Counted from the first letter of the stretch, positions 26,981 to 36,523 are shown. The stretch: 64,000 nucleotides of DNA from Thalassotalea euphylliae (GCF_003390375.1 NZ_QUOT01000001.1:1-64000); one strand, 5' to 3'. Made by a program: numbers and translations. The notes: generated by a model not told the origin, from the sequence alone.

Positions 26981-28309
26981 TTAAGGTTGGCCTGTATAAA
27001 ACTTTTTTAGTCCTTGCCAGCAGTCTAAGTAATCGTTTTGTTTCGCTGGTGTTTCCAACGCAAATTTAGTCGGTGCAATGACATAACGCGACTCAAACAT
27101 AAAGGCTAAGGTGTTTTCATAACGCTTAGGTTCAAGTTTGGCGTTAGATGCTGCTTCGAATACATCCGCCTCTGGGCCATGGGGTGTCATGCAGTTATGC
27201 AAACTCATGCCGCCCGGCTCAAAACCTTTTTCTTTCGCGTCGTAAACTCCTTCAATCAGTCCCATAAACTCACTCATAATATTGCGGTGATAGTAGGGCG
27301 GGCGAAAGGTATCTTCGGCTACCATCCAGCGTGGCGGGAAGATAACAAAATCGACATTAGCAGTGCCAGCCGTGCCAGAAGGTGAAGTTAATACGGTAAA
27401 TATCGACGGATCGGGATGGTCATAACTAACGGTATTGATGGTATTAAACTTGGCTAAATCGTATTTGTAGGGGGCTGAATTACCGACCCAAGCAACGACA
27501 TCTAATGGCGAATGATCAAGGTTAGCGCGAAACAAGTTGCCAGCAAATTTCGCCACTAGTTCGAATTTATCGTCAATATCTTCAAACCAAGCGACCGGGT
27601 ACTCAAAGTCTCGTTCATTAGCGTATCCATTAGCCCCCACAGGACCGCGCTCAGGCAGTTCAAGCGGCGCACCGTAATTTTCACAAATATAGCCACGGGC
27701 ATTGCCCTCTGGCAGTTTGATTTTAAATTTAATACCACGCGGAATAACGAGGATTTCACCGGGCTTGACTAGCAATTTGCCTAGCTCAGTATAAGCCAGT
27801 AACTGCCCTTGCTGGGGAACAATAAGAAGCTCACCATCAGCGTTATAGAAAAATCGCTTATCCATATCGGTATTCGCGCAGTACACATGAATACCAATGC
27901 CCACTTGCGTATTGGCATCACCATTAGCGGCAATAGTCGTTAAGCCATCAATAAAATCAGTTGGTTCACTTGGCATCGGCAGGGCATCCCAGCGCATCAC
28001 ATTGGGTGGTGCAGCCACTTCGGTAATTGGCGCGGTGCAAATCAAGCCGTTGTCGATTGGGGTAAAATCGCCCATGGCAATGGAAGGGCGAATGCGATAG
28101 GTCCAAGTGCGGCGGTTTTTATCGCGCGGCGCAGTAAACGCCGTGCTGTTAAATTGCTCAGCATATAAGCCGTATTTTACTTTTTGCGGGCTAAATTGTC
28201 CTTTGGGCAATGCATCAGGTAAGGCCTCGGTTTCATGCTCATTGCCAAAGCCGCATAGATAAGTCAGCTCCTTATGCTCCTGTTTTGACTTGTTCATTGT
28301 TGTTTCCAT
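26981..28309 (-). CDS. hmgA: Homogentisate 1,2-dioxygenase
   Basis: 442 residues; a second ATG four codons in is possible, but GGGGAA before 28309 supports the first. Family landmarks are GFGNEHETEALPDALPKGQ near the N terminus and the iron site HRNIMSEFMG (His and Glu) with LHNCMTPHGPE (third His). It opens the ring of homogentisate to maleylacetoacetate with O2. It follows the MarR gene by 95 bp on the same strand and precedes fahA and maiA. No 4-hydroxyphenylpyruvate dioxygenase gene is in the window. Confidence 0.96.
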   Translation of the reverse strand: METTMNKSKQEHKELTYLCGFGNEHETEALPDALPKGQFSPQKVKYGLYAEQFNSTAFTAPRDKNRRTWTYRIRPSIAMGDFTPIDNGLICTAPITEVAAPPNVMRWDALPMPSEPTDFIDGLTTIAANGDANTQVGIGIHVYCANTDMDKRFFYNADGELLIVPQQGQLLAYTELGKLLVKPGEILVIPRGIKFKIKLPEGNARGYICENYGAPLELPERGPVGANGYANERDFEYPVAWFEDIDDKFELVAKFAGNLFRANLDHSPLDVVAWVGNSAPYKYDLAKFNTINTVSYDHPDPSIFTVLTSPSGTAGTANVDFVIFPPRWMVAEDTFRPPYYHRNIMSEFMGLIEGVYDAKEKGFEPGGMSLHNCMTPHGPEADVFEAASNAKLEPKRYENTLAFMFESRYVIAPTKFALETPAKQNDYLDCWQGLKKFYTGQP

Positions 28310-28404
28310 CTAGTTCCCCACAGCTAGTCGTCTGTTTAACTGCTAGCTTGTTTATTATTTTTTGATGACTCAGCGATTTGTTGTTTTTGATTTTGTTTTT
28401 ATCG

Positions 28405-28872
28405 CTATAGAGCGGTTAGCTCTGTTTGCATTTTTGCCAAAAGCTTTTTAATGAGCGTTGTTAACTGTTTTTGCTCTTGCCCAGTAAGCAGTTGCAAAAT
28501 TTGCTGCTCCGCATTACGGACCTGCGGCACGATTGCTTGATAACGTTCAAGGCCTTTACTTGTCAGGGTAAAGTGGGTGAAACGCATATCGCTGGTACTT
28601 TGCTGACGTGTAACAAGCTTGGCTGCTTCTAATTGTTTTAGTGCACGGCTGACAGGCATTTTTGCTAATTGGGTAAAGGCGCAAATGTCTTTGGCCGAAA
28701 CTTTTGACTTGTTATCTTCGCTACTGTGCATTGCCAATACCGCCAGTATTCGCCATTCGTTGCGACTCATGCCAAATGCTTTTCGATAGTAAGCGCCGAC
28801 GTGATCACTGACGTGGCTTTGTAAAATTGATAATTGATAAGGAAAGAAGTCAGTTAAATCTAGCGGTTGCAT
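28405..28872 (-). CDS. MarR-family regulator, probably of the homogentisate operon
   Basis: 155 residues with the MarR winged helix (GMSRNEWRILAVLAMHS, then CAFTQLAKMPVSRALKQLEAAKLVTR). Its position directly upstream of hmgA-fahA-maiA on the same strand suggests that it controls tyrosine/homogentisate breakdown, as HmgR-like regulators do elsewhere. A perfect 18-bp palindrome 39 bp upstream of its start is a strong autoregulatory site. The ligand is unknown; homogentisate or a pathway intermediate is plausible. Confidence 0.85.
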   Translation of the reverse strand: MQPLDLTDFFPYQLSILQSHVSDHVGAYYRKAFGMSRNEWRILAVLAMHSSEDNKSKVSAKDICAFTQLAKMPVSRALKQLEAAKLVTRQQSTSDMRFTHFTLTSKGLERYQAIVPQVRNAEQQILQLLTGQEQKQLTTLIKKLLAKMQTELTAL

Positions 28873-28910
28873 TGACGAGAATAGCGCGAAACAAAGTTGT
28901 GTTTTGATAC

Positions 28911-28928
28911 TAGTAACAATTGTTACTA
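28911..28928. promoter_or_regulatory. Perfect palindrome, candidate MarR operator
   Basis: TAGTAACAATTGTTACTA is a perfect 18-bp palindrome, the size and symmetry of MarR-family operators. It lies 39 bp upstream of the marR start codon, where binding would block the promoter. Confidence 0.75.
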
Positions 28929-29184
28929 TGTGGAAGCGGGTGAAGTTTAGCCTGTATTTTCATCTGTAAATTAGCTTTTACAACCTTTGTAAAGTTTCAA
29001 ATTCTTCAAGCGGTAATTGTACTCTGTGGACTTACTCATTTTTTAATGAAACTTAGGCTATAAAAATTAATCACTTAACGCATAATAAGAAAAGAATATG
29101 GAAACCATAGCTATCGATTCTTCTGCCTAATGAGATTTGGAGCAAGAAATTTAGTGTGCAATGGCGGTCGAAATGGAGAGTAAA
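28929..29184. other. Intergenic region between marR and a small membrane protein gene
   Basis: No gene is supported in this stretch. It is AT-rich and should hold the divergent promoters of marR and the small membrane protein gene. I see no further hairpins or repeats. Confidence 0.4.
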
Positions 29185-29400
29185 ATGAGCAATCAACCGA
29201 ATAAAATAGATCACAAAACTGAGCATAAACCAAAGTTAAAAGAGTCTAACGATCCAATGGACTTGATAAGAATGCAGACAGAGGTTGGTTTGTTTGAATC
29301 TATGGTGCAGTCAAAAACATTAACGGTTGTAGTGATATTGGCGATTGTGCTCTTTGGTGGTTTTTTCTTGTTTCTCTATAAAATGGCCGGCGCAGCTTAA
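29185..29400 (+). CDS. Small single-pass membrane protein
   Basis: 71 residues from ATG 29185, chosen because GGAGAG lies 5 bp upstream; ATG 29161 is less likely. The first 45 residues are hydrophilic and charged (NKIDHKTEHKPKLKESND). A single TM helix at about 47-67 (TLTVVVILAIVLFGGFFLFLY) ends the protein, so it is a tail-anchored type. I do not recognise the family. It is convergent with the AraC gene, 13 bp apart. Confidence 0.65.
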   Translation: MSNQPNKIDHKTEHKPKLKESNDPMDLIRMQTEVGLFESMVQSKTLTVVVILAIVLFGGFFLFLYKMAGAA

Positions 29401-29413
29401 TATCTGCAACACA

Positions 29414-30463
29414 CTAATTGACATGCTGCCGCCGAAATTGTGATGGCGTACAACCCATCCAATCTTTAAATACTCGCGCAAAGTTGGAAGTATCGATAAA
29501 ACCAACAGCTTCGGCGATGGATTCAATTGACGCTTCACTATTTTGCAATAGCCAGCAAGCTAGCTCGGCTCTCACTTCGTTGAGCAGCGCTTGAAAGCTG
29601 GTATGTTCACTTTTTAGTTTTCTGATCAAAGTACTCACCGATACCCCCATCGCTTTGGCGGCTTGTGCTTGTGAGCTGTATAGCGGGCTAACACTAAATA
29701 AATGGGTTTTAATGCGTTCAGAAAAATCGCCTCCTTGCTCACGTATCGCAATTAATTGATGGCATTCACGCAGTGCGTTGCGATAGGCGTAGTCATCTGC
29801 GGTAAGTGAGTGGGTATTTAGCAATTGTTGGGGTATTTCGACAAAAAAATGCTCGCTGCTAAATGTGTAATTAAATTCGGGAAAGAGCTCATAATATTTC
29901 GCTGACCACTCGGGTTCTACATACGGCAAGGAAACTGGAATATTTGCTGCTTTTTTACCTGTCGTTTTTTCCACGATGTCACAGAATGAGCCGAGTAACA
30001 TGGGATACATCACTTGCGTAAGTTCTTGCAATGGTGACGATTCACGTATGGTGAATCGCGCGCCAAAATCTGTATGCTGATACTCAAAATTATACAAAGT
30101 AATACGTGTTGCCATTGCTTGTTCAATGAGTTTAAAGGCACTTTTTACTGTTGGCGCGGTGACTGCACCATAACCTAATGAACCATGCACTGAAATTGGC
30201 AGCAAACGCGCCACTTCAAGGCCAAGCCAAGGATTTTTCATGATGGCCAGCGCATTTAACACAATACGCCTAAACTGCTCAAAACTGATAAAGCGTTGCT
30301 GTTCTAGCAATGTCTGCCAGTTGAGGGTACTGCCGAGAAACAAGCGATCGATAGCAAAGCCATTATTTTTAATGTAGGCGCATAAAATTCTGGCATAACT
30401 TGGGTGTATTGATGGCTGTAGCCACCAATTTTCACCGCCTGGCTTGTTGATATCGCTTGTCAT
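29414..30463 (-). CDS. AraC-family regulator, probably of alkB
   Basis: 349 residues. The first 240 or so form the Arabinose_bd-type ligand region found in OruR/ArgR-like AraC proteins (LGYGAVTAPTVKSAFKLIEQ). The C-terminal 100 residues carry the two helix-turn-helix motifs (QAAKAMGVSVSTLIRKLK and IESIAEAVGFIDTSNFARVFKDW). It is divergent from alkB across 173 bp. AraC proteins of this class often activate adjacent hydrocarbon or fatty-acid genes, so regulation of alkB is likely but inferred. Confidence 0.88.
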   Translation of the reverse strand: MTSDINKPGGENWWLQPSIHPSYARILCAYIKNNGFAIDRLFLGSTLNWQTLLEQQRFISFEQFRRIVLNALAIMKNPWLGLEVARLLPISVHGSLGYGAVTAPTVKSAFKLIEQAMATRITLYNFEYQHTDFGARFTIRESSPLQELTQVMYPMLLGSFCDIVEKTTGKKAANIPVSLPYVEPEWSAKYYELFPEFNYTFSSEHFFVEIPQQLLNTHSLTADDYAYRNALRECHQLIAIREQGGDFSERIKTHLFSVSPLYSSQAQAAKAMGVSVSTLIRKLKSEHTSFQALLNEVRAELACWLLQNSEASIESIAEAVGFIDTSNFARVFKDWMGCTPSQFRRQHVN

Positions 30464-30636
30464 TACCCAAGCTCCTTATTAGCTTTTTCGACAGCATGAA
30501 TGCTTTGAAAACTTCTTATTATTTGCCATCAAATTGACAAAATATGACGATTACGTGTGAATTTCAACGGTTATTTTGTGAGCAGTAATGGTGTTTGATA
30601 GTGCAATGATAAAAAAACTCGATAAGAGAGCAGGGT

Positions 30637-31812
30637 ATGAATTTTGGACACACTTTTGTTGCTGATAACGGCGAAGTCTATATCGATAAAAAGCGCTATA
30701 TGTGGTTACTCTCCTTGCTAACGCCGCTTATTGCAGTGGTTGGTCCCTTGCTATTTATGCGCTATGAAAGTGAGTGGTATTTATGGATTTTCTTGCCCAT
30801 TTGGTATCTTGCTTTTCCATTAATGGATTTTCTCATGGGAGAAGATACGAGTAATCCACCAGAGTCAGTAATACCTAAGCTTGAAGCTGATAATTATTAT
30901 CGCATTATCACCTTGCTGCACGTGCCATTAGTTATCGCCACCTTTATTTTTTTAGGTTGGTTTGTTGCGCATCATGGGCTATCACCCTCCGGCTATTTAG
31001 CAGTGGCTTTGCTCTCTGGCTATATTGGCGGGCATGGCTTAAACATCGGCCATGAATTAGGACACAAGCGTTACAAGTTTGATCGGTGGATGGCGAAAAT
31101 TGTGCTGGCACCAGCCGCTTATGGCCACTTTTTTATTGAACATAATCGTGGTCATCATAAACATGTGGCAACGCCTGAAGATCCGGCATCGGCGAAAATG
31201 GGGGAGAGTATTTATCTGTTTGCACTTAGAGAGTTACCGGGTGGCTTTTTACGTGCTTATCGTGTTGAGCATGAGCGGTTGATTAAAAAAGGGTTATCAC
31301 CTTGGACACTGAAAAACGAATTCATTCAAACCATGCTGATGACAGTTAGTTGCTATTTGGCGATGGCTGTGTGGCTCGGTGTTTCAGTAATCCCCTATTT
31401 GCTAATCGCTGCGTTTTGGTCAATGTGGCAACTAACGACGGCAAATTACATTGAGCACTATGGGCTAAAGCGCAAAAAGCTGGCCTCAGGTCGTTATGAA
31501 AAGCCACAACCTAAACACAGTTGGAACAGTAATCATATTTTTTCAAATTGGGCGTTGTTTCATTTACAAAGGCATTCAGACCATCATGCTAATGCCGCTC
31601 GCAGTTACCAGTCGCTAAGACACTTTGACGATTTACCCTCGTTACCTAACGGTTATTTTGGTATGTATATTGTCGCTTTTATTCCGTGGCTGTGGTTTAA
31701 GGTGATGGATAAACGTTTGGTTGCCATCACTGGGCAAAAATTAGAGGAGATTAATATTTTGCCAAGTAAGCAGGAAACCTTGGTACGTAAATACGGTTTA
31801 CAGACAAGGTAG
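30637..31812 (+). CDS. alkB: Alkane 1-monooxygenase
   Basis: 391 residues, membrane-bound diiron hydroxylase. About six TM helices and the conserved His boxes are visible: HELGHKRY, HNRGHHKHVATPEDPASA and LQRHSDHHANA, plus NYIEHYGL between them. These are the AlkB signatures. It hydroxylates medium-chain n-alkanes at the terminal carbon with electrons from rubredoxin; no rubredoxin or reductase gene is in the window, so these must be elsewhere. It is probably controlled by the divergent AraC gene. Confidence 0.95.
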   Translation: MNFGHTFVADNGEVYIDKKRYMWLLSLLTPLIAVVGPLLFMRYESEWYLWIFLPIWYLAFPLMDFLMGEDTSNPPESVIPKLEADNYYRIITLLHVPLVIATFIFLGWFVAHHGLSPSGYLAVALLSGYIGGHGLNIGHELGHKRYKFDRWMAKIVLAPAAYGHFFIEHNRGHHKHVATPEDPASAKMGESIYLFALRELPGGFLRAYRVEHERLIKKGLSPWTLKNEFIQTMLMTVSCYLAMAVWLGVSVIPYLLIAAFWSMWQLTTANYIEHYGLKRKKLASGRYEKPQPKHSWNSNHIFSNWALFHLQRHSDHHANAARSYQSLRHFDDLPSLPNGYFGMYIVAFIPWLWFKVMDKRLVAITGQKLEEINILPSKQETLVRKYGLQTR

Positions 31813-31907
31813 TGGGCGATATGCTGGGACATTATTCATCTGTGTGCTTTACAGCTATTAGGTGAAATATAAAATGATTTAAAAAATTAAGTAAAAAGGA
31901 ATTTATT

Positions 31908-32129
31908 TTGGGTGAATTAATCATTTCGCCAATTATCATTTTTGTTCTGTTGCTCTTGTTAATTGTTGCCCCTTGGGTGCTGGCATTAATATCAAAAAGA
32001 GCGCGAGGTACAGAAAAGTTACTTTGGTTTTTATCCGCGTTTGTCGCTTCTTGGTTAGGTTATTTCATTTTCTATTTTCTTGTGCTAAAAAACCGAGCGA
32101 TTGGCAATAGAGTTATTCCCACTGAATAA
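31908..32129 (+). CDS. Small two-helix membrane protein
   Basis: 73 residues from a TTG start with AAAGGAA at 31894-31900. Two TM helices (IISPIIIFVLLLLLIVAPWVL and the region WFLSAFVASWLGYFIFYFL) are joined by a short basic loop (SKRARGTEK). The pattern is loosely like superinfection-immunity or phospholipase-D N-terminal small membrane proteins, but I cannot assign it. It follows alkB by 95 bp on the same strand; cotranscription is possible. Confidence 0.6.
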   Translation: MGELIISPIIIFVLLLLLIVAPWVLALISKRARGTEKLLWFLSAFVASWLGYFIFYFLVLKNRAIGNRVIPTE

Positions 32130-32225
32130 AGACTGCTATTTGGTTAAAGAAAGCATTTGAGTGTATTCATATAAGCAGGTTTATTGAATACATTCACTTA
32201 AGCATACGAGTCATTTCCAGGTTTT

Positions 32226-32567
32226 ATGAATAAAAATACCATTCCTCATTTTATTGGTGTGATTACCAGCGTGATTGTGATCGCACTCCTCGTTAATTTT
32301 ACAATCGTCGATGACTGTTTGGATAAAGGCGGTGCCTTTAGTTATGAAACAGGGCAGTGTCTGTTCGCTAATCAAGAAGTCTATGTGGCAAGCTATCACA
32401 CCTACCTCGTTGCCTTATATTTCTTTATCGGCGTTACGGTTGCATTTTATGTGTCTAAGCTGGTTCGCAAAATATTAAGGAGAGCAGTGGAAGCTAAGCT
32501 ATTAAAAATAAAGCTGAAAGCAGAATATAAACTAGTTATTAGATTGTTATGCCGAGCTTGCGTTTAG
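32226..32567 (+). CDS. Hypothetical membrane protein
   Basis: 113 residues with two TM helices at about 9-27 (FIGVITSVIVIALLVNF) and 58-80 (YLVALYFFIGVTVAFYVSKL), a short loop containing two Cys (DDCLDKGG, GQCLF) and a basic C-terminal tail. The two Cys in the loop would face the periplasm and could form a disulfide. The family is not recognised. It overlaps the 3' end of the convergent DUF6436 gene by 4 bp. Confidence 0.55.
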   Translation: MNKNTIPHFIGVITSVIVIALLVNFTIVDDCLDKGGAFSYETGQCLFANQEVYVASYHTYLVALYFFIGVTVAFYVSKLVRKILRRAVEAKLLKIKLKAEYKLVIRLLCRACV

Positions 32568-33073
32568 GTGTGGCAATAACAGCCTCTAGCATCACTGACA
32601 ACTAGATTTGCGGCATAGCCTTTTTGAAGATTACTTAACACCGTTTGGGCAAAACCATTGGTTTGCGAACATGCGATACCTTCGCCATAAGGGCCAAAGT
32701 ACACCAATTGTCCTTTATCAATAATTGCTACTGCGGGTGTCGATGGTACAAGGGCTTGAAGCTGCCCTTTGAGTGTTAGCTGCTCAATGGCAAAGTTGTC
32801 ACTTAGAGCTTGTTTGTTAATGGCATTAATGTGTCGTTCACTGACCGTATTGCAGTGGCAGCCCTCTTGCTTAAAGTGAACGATGGCACGTTCACTTGCA
32901 TTAAACTCAGGCGTTTTCTGCCAGTTAGCTAACACTTCTTGATGGGATAGGGCGAGTAAGGAGCGATTTGGGTCAAACTCCACCACTCGCTGGTTGATCA
33001 GGTACGCGAAGCTGATAATAGTGATAAGCACCCAGCTTATCACTATGATTATCTGACGTTTTTTAATGGTCAC
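32564..33073 (-). CDS. DUF6436 thioredoxin-like membrane-anchored protein
   Basis: 169 residues. An N-terminal anchor at about 8-27 is followed by a periplasmic domain with CxC at 72-74 (EGCHCNTVSER), the strand-turn STPAVAIIDKGQLVYFGPYGE, and a second CxC at the end (GCYCHT). The fold pattern is thioredoxin-like with a CxC in place of CxxC, matching DUF6436 proteins of Alteromonadales and Vibrionales. The role is unknown. The Cys pairs suggest redox or metal binding in the periplasm. Confidence 0.75.
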   Translation of the reverse strand: MTIKKRQIIIVISWVLITIISFAYLINQRVVEFDPNRSLLALSHQEVLANWQKTPEFNASERAIVHFKQEGCHCNTVSERHINAINKQALSDNFAIEQLTLKGQLQALVPSTPAVAIIDKGQLVYFGPYGEGIACSQTNGFAQTVLSNLQKGYAANLVVSDARGCYCHT

Positions 33074-33142
33074 TTTTTGCTAAAAGCCTTGTTTGTAAAC
33101 CTAATCACTTAAACTGTAGTGAGCCCGTGTTAACACACGCGT

Positions 33143-34606
33143 TTACTTAAAGCGCGTGATGCAGTCAGCCAGTGATTTAGCCACATGGTCAACCGATAGC
33201 GCTTCGTTCGCTAGTAGTAGAATTTTTTCCTGATCTTGTTGTGCTGTTGCCCGTAGGGTTTCAGCACTTTGCGCAATACCATCAGTTGTTGATGATTGCT
33301 CTTCCACGGCAGCTGCAACACTCATTGATATCGCACTGGCTTGCTCAACCATATTTGCAACTTCCGCAATTTGATCGCGCGCAGTATGAGTTTTATCAAT
33401 GACTGATTGGACGATATCTATACTTGATGCCATCGCGTCAGTGGTTGACTGTGAATATCCTTTAAGCAAGTTAAGTGTTTCACTGATTTTGTCGGTACTT
33501 TCTTTGGTGCGATTAGCTAAGGCACGCACTTCATCAGCAACTACTGCGAAGCCGCGACCTTGTTCACCGGCACGTGCCGCTTCAATCGCTGCGTTAAGTG
33601 CTAGCAGGTTGGTTTGATCAGCAATCCCCGTGATTTCTGACAATACGGTTGCAATCGCTTCCGTTGAGTTTGCCAATTCAACAACGTGATCATTGGTTTG
33701 TTGCAGAGCTGTGGTTAATGCTTCCGTTTGCTGATTGATACCAGAAATATCGTCGTTAGTGGATCGCGTACTAGCGTTAGCCGACTGCATTTGATCGCTT
33801 AGCTGATTGCTCTCTTGAGCAATTGATTGCACGGTAACAGCCATTTCTTCTGCAGCAGTGGCGATCATCTCAGTTTCTTGTTGGCGTTGGCGTGACGATT
33901 GTTCCAATTCTTTCTTTGCGCTCACTAAATTACTGGCATTCTGAGTTAGCTCCATCACTTGCATTTGTGCGTGGCTGATAAGCTGAGATATCACCTTTAA
34001 TAAACTATTAAAGCTTGCCAGTGTTTTGTTATTACCACTGGTGTGCATTGACAAATCAATCGCTTGTTCATCAGCCGTCAGCTTTTCCGTTACGTCGCAA
34101 AGTTCATGGCCTGTGGCACTTTCTTTGGCCATTGATTTTGCCATATAACCTGCAATGAAAGCTTCGGTTATGGCATAAACCGCATGAATCAAGACGGTTG
34201 TAAAGGCAAGCCTGTCTTCGTCAAAAATATACACACCAGCATTGCTTGACTGCATAAAGTAAAATGCGAAATGATGAATAGCTACGCAACTAATCGCCGT
34301 AATAAAAATTCGCCAGTCTTGGAAAGCGATCAGGAAGGCCATCAAAATAAAGATTTCAAAATGAACTTCAATCAAGCCATAAGTTTGGTGGATGTGTAGC
34401 GCGGCAAAAATCATAACTGCCATGGCACAAACGTGTCTTGTTAACGCTGAATTAGGCGCGCTGTTTAAAAAGTACAGCGGTACTAACATCGCCGGTAAGC
34501 CAATTAAAAATGCTGATACAAAAGATTGATATACAAACCCAAGTACAACGCTTTCGATAAATAACGCTACAACGAGGTAGCTAAATAATTTATGTATGTT
34601 GCTCAT
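33143..34606 (-). CDS. Methyl-accepting chemotaxis protein with six-helix membrane sensor
   Basis: 487 residues. The first 165 or so form about six closely spaced TM helices instead of a periplasmic sensor, with a His-rich stretch (ALHIHQTYGLIEVHFE, then AIHHFAFYFMQ). The cytoplasmic part has the signalling hairpin (QTNLLALNAAIEAARAGEQG, FAVVADEVRALA). It therefore senses in or near the membrane and signals to CheA/CheW. No HAMP domain is obvious. The ligand is unknown; the membrane His residues could bind a metal or haem. Confidence 0.9.
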   Translation of the reverse strand: MSNIHKLFSYLVVALFIESVVLGFVYQSFVSAFLIGLPAMLVPLYFLNSAPNSALTRHVCAMAVMIFAALHIHQTYGLIEVHFEIFILMAFLIAFQDWRIFITAISCVAIHHFAFYFMQSSNAGVYIFDEDRLAFTTVLIHAVYAITEAFIAGYMAKSMAKESATGHELCDVTEKLTADEQAIDLSMHTSGNNKTLASFNSLLKVISQLISHAQMQVMELTQNASNLVSAKKELEQSSRQRQQETEMIATAAEEMAVTVQSIAQESNQLSDQMQSANASTRSTNDDISGINQQTEALTTALQQTNDHVVELANSTEAIATVLSEITGIADQTNLLALNAAIEAARAGEQGRGFAVVADEVRALANRTKESTDKISETLNLLKGYSQSTTDAMASSIDIVQSVIDKTHTARDQIAEVANMVEQASAISMSVAAAVEEQSSTTDGIAQSAETLRATAQQDQEKILLLANEALSVDHVAKSLADCITRFK

Positions 34607-34860
34607 AGAATCCCCACGATTAAAGTGATTCCAGTATTTTTATTACGCCCTTCACTGGGCAATCACTACCACTAACTGAACTCAATGTTGTTGTTAGTTT
34701 AAATAATAGACAATTGTAAAAAGGGCGTGAATTCTATGTAGGTTGGATGTTAAATGCAATATAAATTTGATGTTAATCAGCATGCGATAAGCTAATTTGT
34801 TACTATAGTGAAGCAACAAAATTCCCCTATATAAAATAAGCATTCAAACGAGCCGTAATT

Positions 34861-36501
34861 TTGGATAAAGAATTAAAAAACGCATTGGAGCATTTTGACC
34901 AGCTTAATGTACTTATCATCGATGATAATACGCTGGTTCATGGCTTACTCACTGATGCTCTATACGAGCTAGGCATAAAAGAAATTCGTTGCGCGCAAAA
35001 CGCCTACTATGGGCTGCGTTTGTGCGAAGAAATGCATTTCCATATTGTGATTTGTTCATTCAATGTACAAAGTGATAAAGACGGTTTTCATCTACTTGAA
35101 GAGCTAAAGTTTCGCGGTTTTGTAAAGAAAAGCACGGTATTAATATTCCTGAGCGCAGAAACCAGCGAAACCCTTGTTAATTCGATTGTTGAGCTACAGC
35201 CAGATGATTTCTGGGTTAAACCCTTGTCGGCTAGCAGTGTTAAGAAACGTTTGACTTACGCACTGCAAATTAAGCGCAAGCTATTTAATATCTATCAAGC
35301 CGTTGATAATAAAGACAGTTCAAAGGCTATTTATTACGCTGACCGTTATTTACTGGATGCTAGTTTAGAAAAGTATTTCCCTAGTATTTTACGAATGAAA
35401 GGCGATTCTTTCTTACAGCTTCGAGAATTTTCAGAAGCAGAACGCTTTTTTAAGGATCTTTTGAATACCTACCAATATTCATGGGTGTATTTGGGCTATG
35501 TTAAAGCATTGCTAAAACAAGGGCGAATTGATGAAATTCAACAATTGTTGGCTGAGCTAACAAGCAAGCCTGATACCCGTTTTGCTACCCATGATATGCT
35601 TGCACAGTATTACATTGAGCAAGAAAATTACGCGCAGGCATATGACGAAATAAAACTGGCGCGTGAACTTGCGCCGCGTAATATTGAGCGTAACAAAAAA
35701 TATTGGGATCTTGCCCGTTTAAATCATGATCACTTAGGTCAATACCAAGCGACCAAATCGATAGCAACTTATGCTAAAAATTCAGTGCATGACTCGCCGC
35801 GACTGCTGCTGAATGTGATTCGTGCCGGTATTGATTTAGCATGTACGTTAGCCGATAGCAGCAGCGAGAAAGTGTTACAAGAGTCAGAGCGTTATATTAA
35901 ACGCTTGCAGGAACACCAAGAGTTCGGTGAATTTAAAGAACAGCTTTTGGTTGCACAAGCTCGTATTCTAAATGTTCGTAAGCAGAATGAACTGGCAGAG
36001 CGCTTAGTCGAAACTCATTTATCGTTGCGTACTAGCACGGATATAGAAGACAATTTAGATAAAGTTAAAGTATTTCACGAGCTAGGTATGCGTGAAGAAG
36101 CTATCACCATTTTGCAAGCGATTAGCAATCAAATTGCTGGAGAGAACTTAGCAAGCCAAGTGGTTAGCAAATACGTTGAACAGGAAATGAAAGAGCGGCA
36201 GGAGATATTTTTTACCGCACGTCAGCTGCATGAAATGGCGGTTGAACATTACCAAAAGAAACGTTTAGAACCAGCCCTTACATCGCTTATGCAAGCGTTA
36301 GAACTTTCGCCGCAAAATAGTAAAATAGCCATCAGCATGCTCAAAGTGTTATTGGCAATGAAGCGTGATCATTTGTTTCAAGACGAACATCAAGCGCTTG
36401 CTGAACAAGGCTTTAATATTTTAAACGACCACCACTTTACCGGGCCGTCTCTTGAGGCGGTCAATAAACTAAAAGGCCAGTGGCAAGCAACGTTAAACTA
36501 A
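34861..36501 (+). CDS. Pseudo-receiver protein with TPR repeats
   Basis: 546 residues from a TTG start; no ATG precedes the receiver domain. Residues 15-135 are a CheY-like receiver: LIIDDN at 18-23 supplies the acidic pair, the signalling Ser is in IFLSAE and the Lys in WVKPLS. The phospho-acceptor position has Ser 66 (VICSFNV) where Asp is normal. Residues about 150-540 are tetratricopeptide-like helical repeats (AERFFKDLLNTYQYSW, ALTSLMQALELSPQNSK). It probably acts as a scaffold. The partners are unknown. Confidence 0.82.
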   Translation: MDKELKNALEHFDQLNVLIIDDNTLVHGLLTDALYELGIKEIRCAQNAYYGLRLCEEMHFHIVICSFNVQSDKDGFHLLEELKFRGFVKKSTVLIFLSAETSETLVNSIVELQPDDFWVKPLSASSVKKRLTYALQIKRKLFNIYQAVDNKDSSKAIYYADRYLLDASLEKYFPSILRMKGDSFLQLREFSEAERFFKDLLNTYQYSWVYLGYVKALLKQGRIDEIQQLLAELTSKPDTRFATHDMLAQYYIEQENYAQAYDEIKLARELAPRNIERNKKYWDLARLNHDHLGQYQATKSIATYAKNSVHDSPRLLLNVIRAGIDLACTLADSSSEKVLQESERYIKRLQEHQEFGEFKEQLLVAQARILNVRKQNELAERLVETHLSLRTSTDIEDNLDKVKVFHELGMREEAITILQAISNQIAGENLASQVVSKYVEQEMKERQEIFFTARQLHEMAVEHYQKKRLEPALTSLMQALELSPQNSKIAISMLKVLLAMKRDHLFQDEHQALAEQGFNILNDHHFTGPSLEAVNKLKGQWQATLN

Positions 36502-36523
36502 CTTCTAGTAATTCCCTGAAAGC

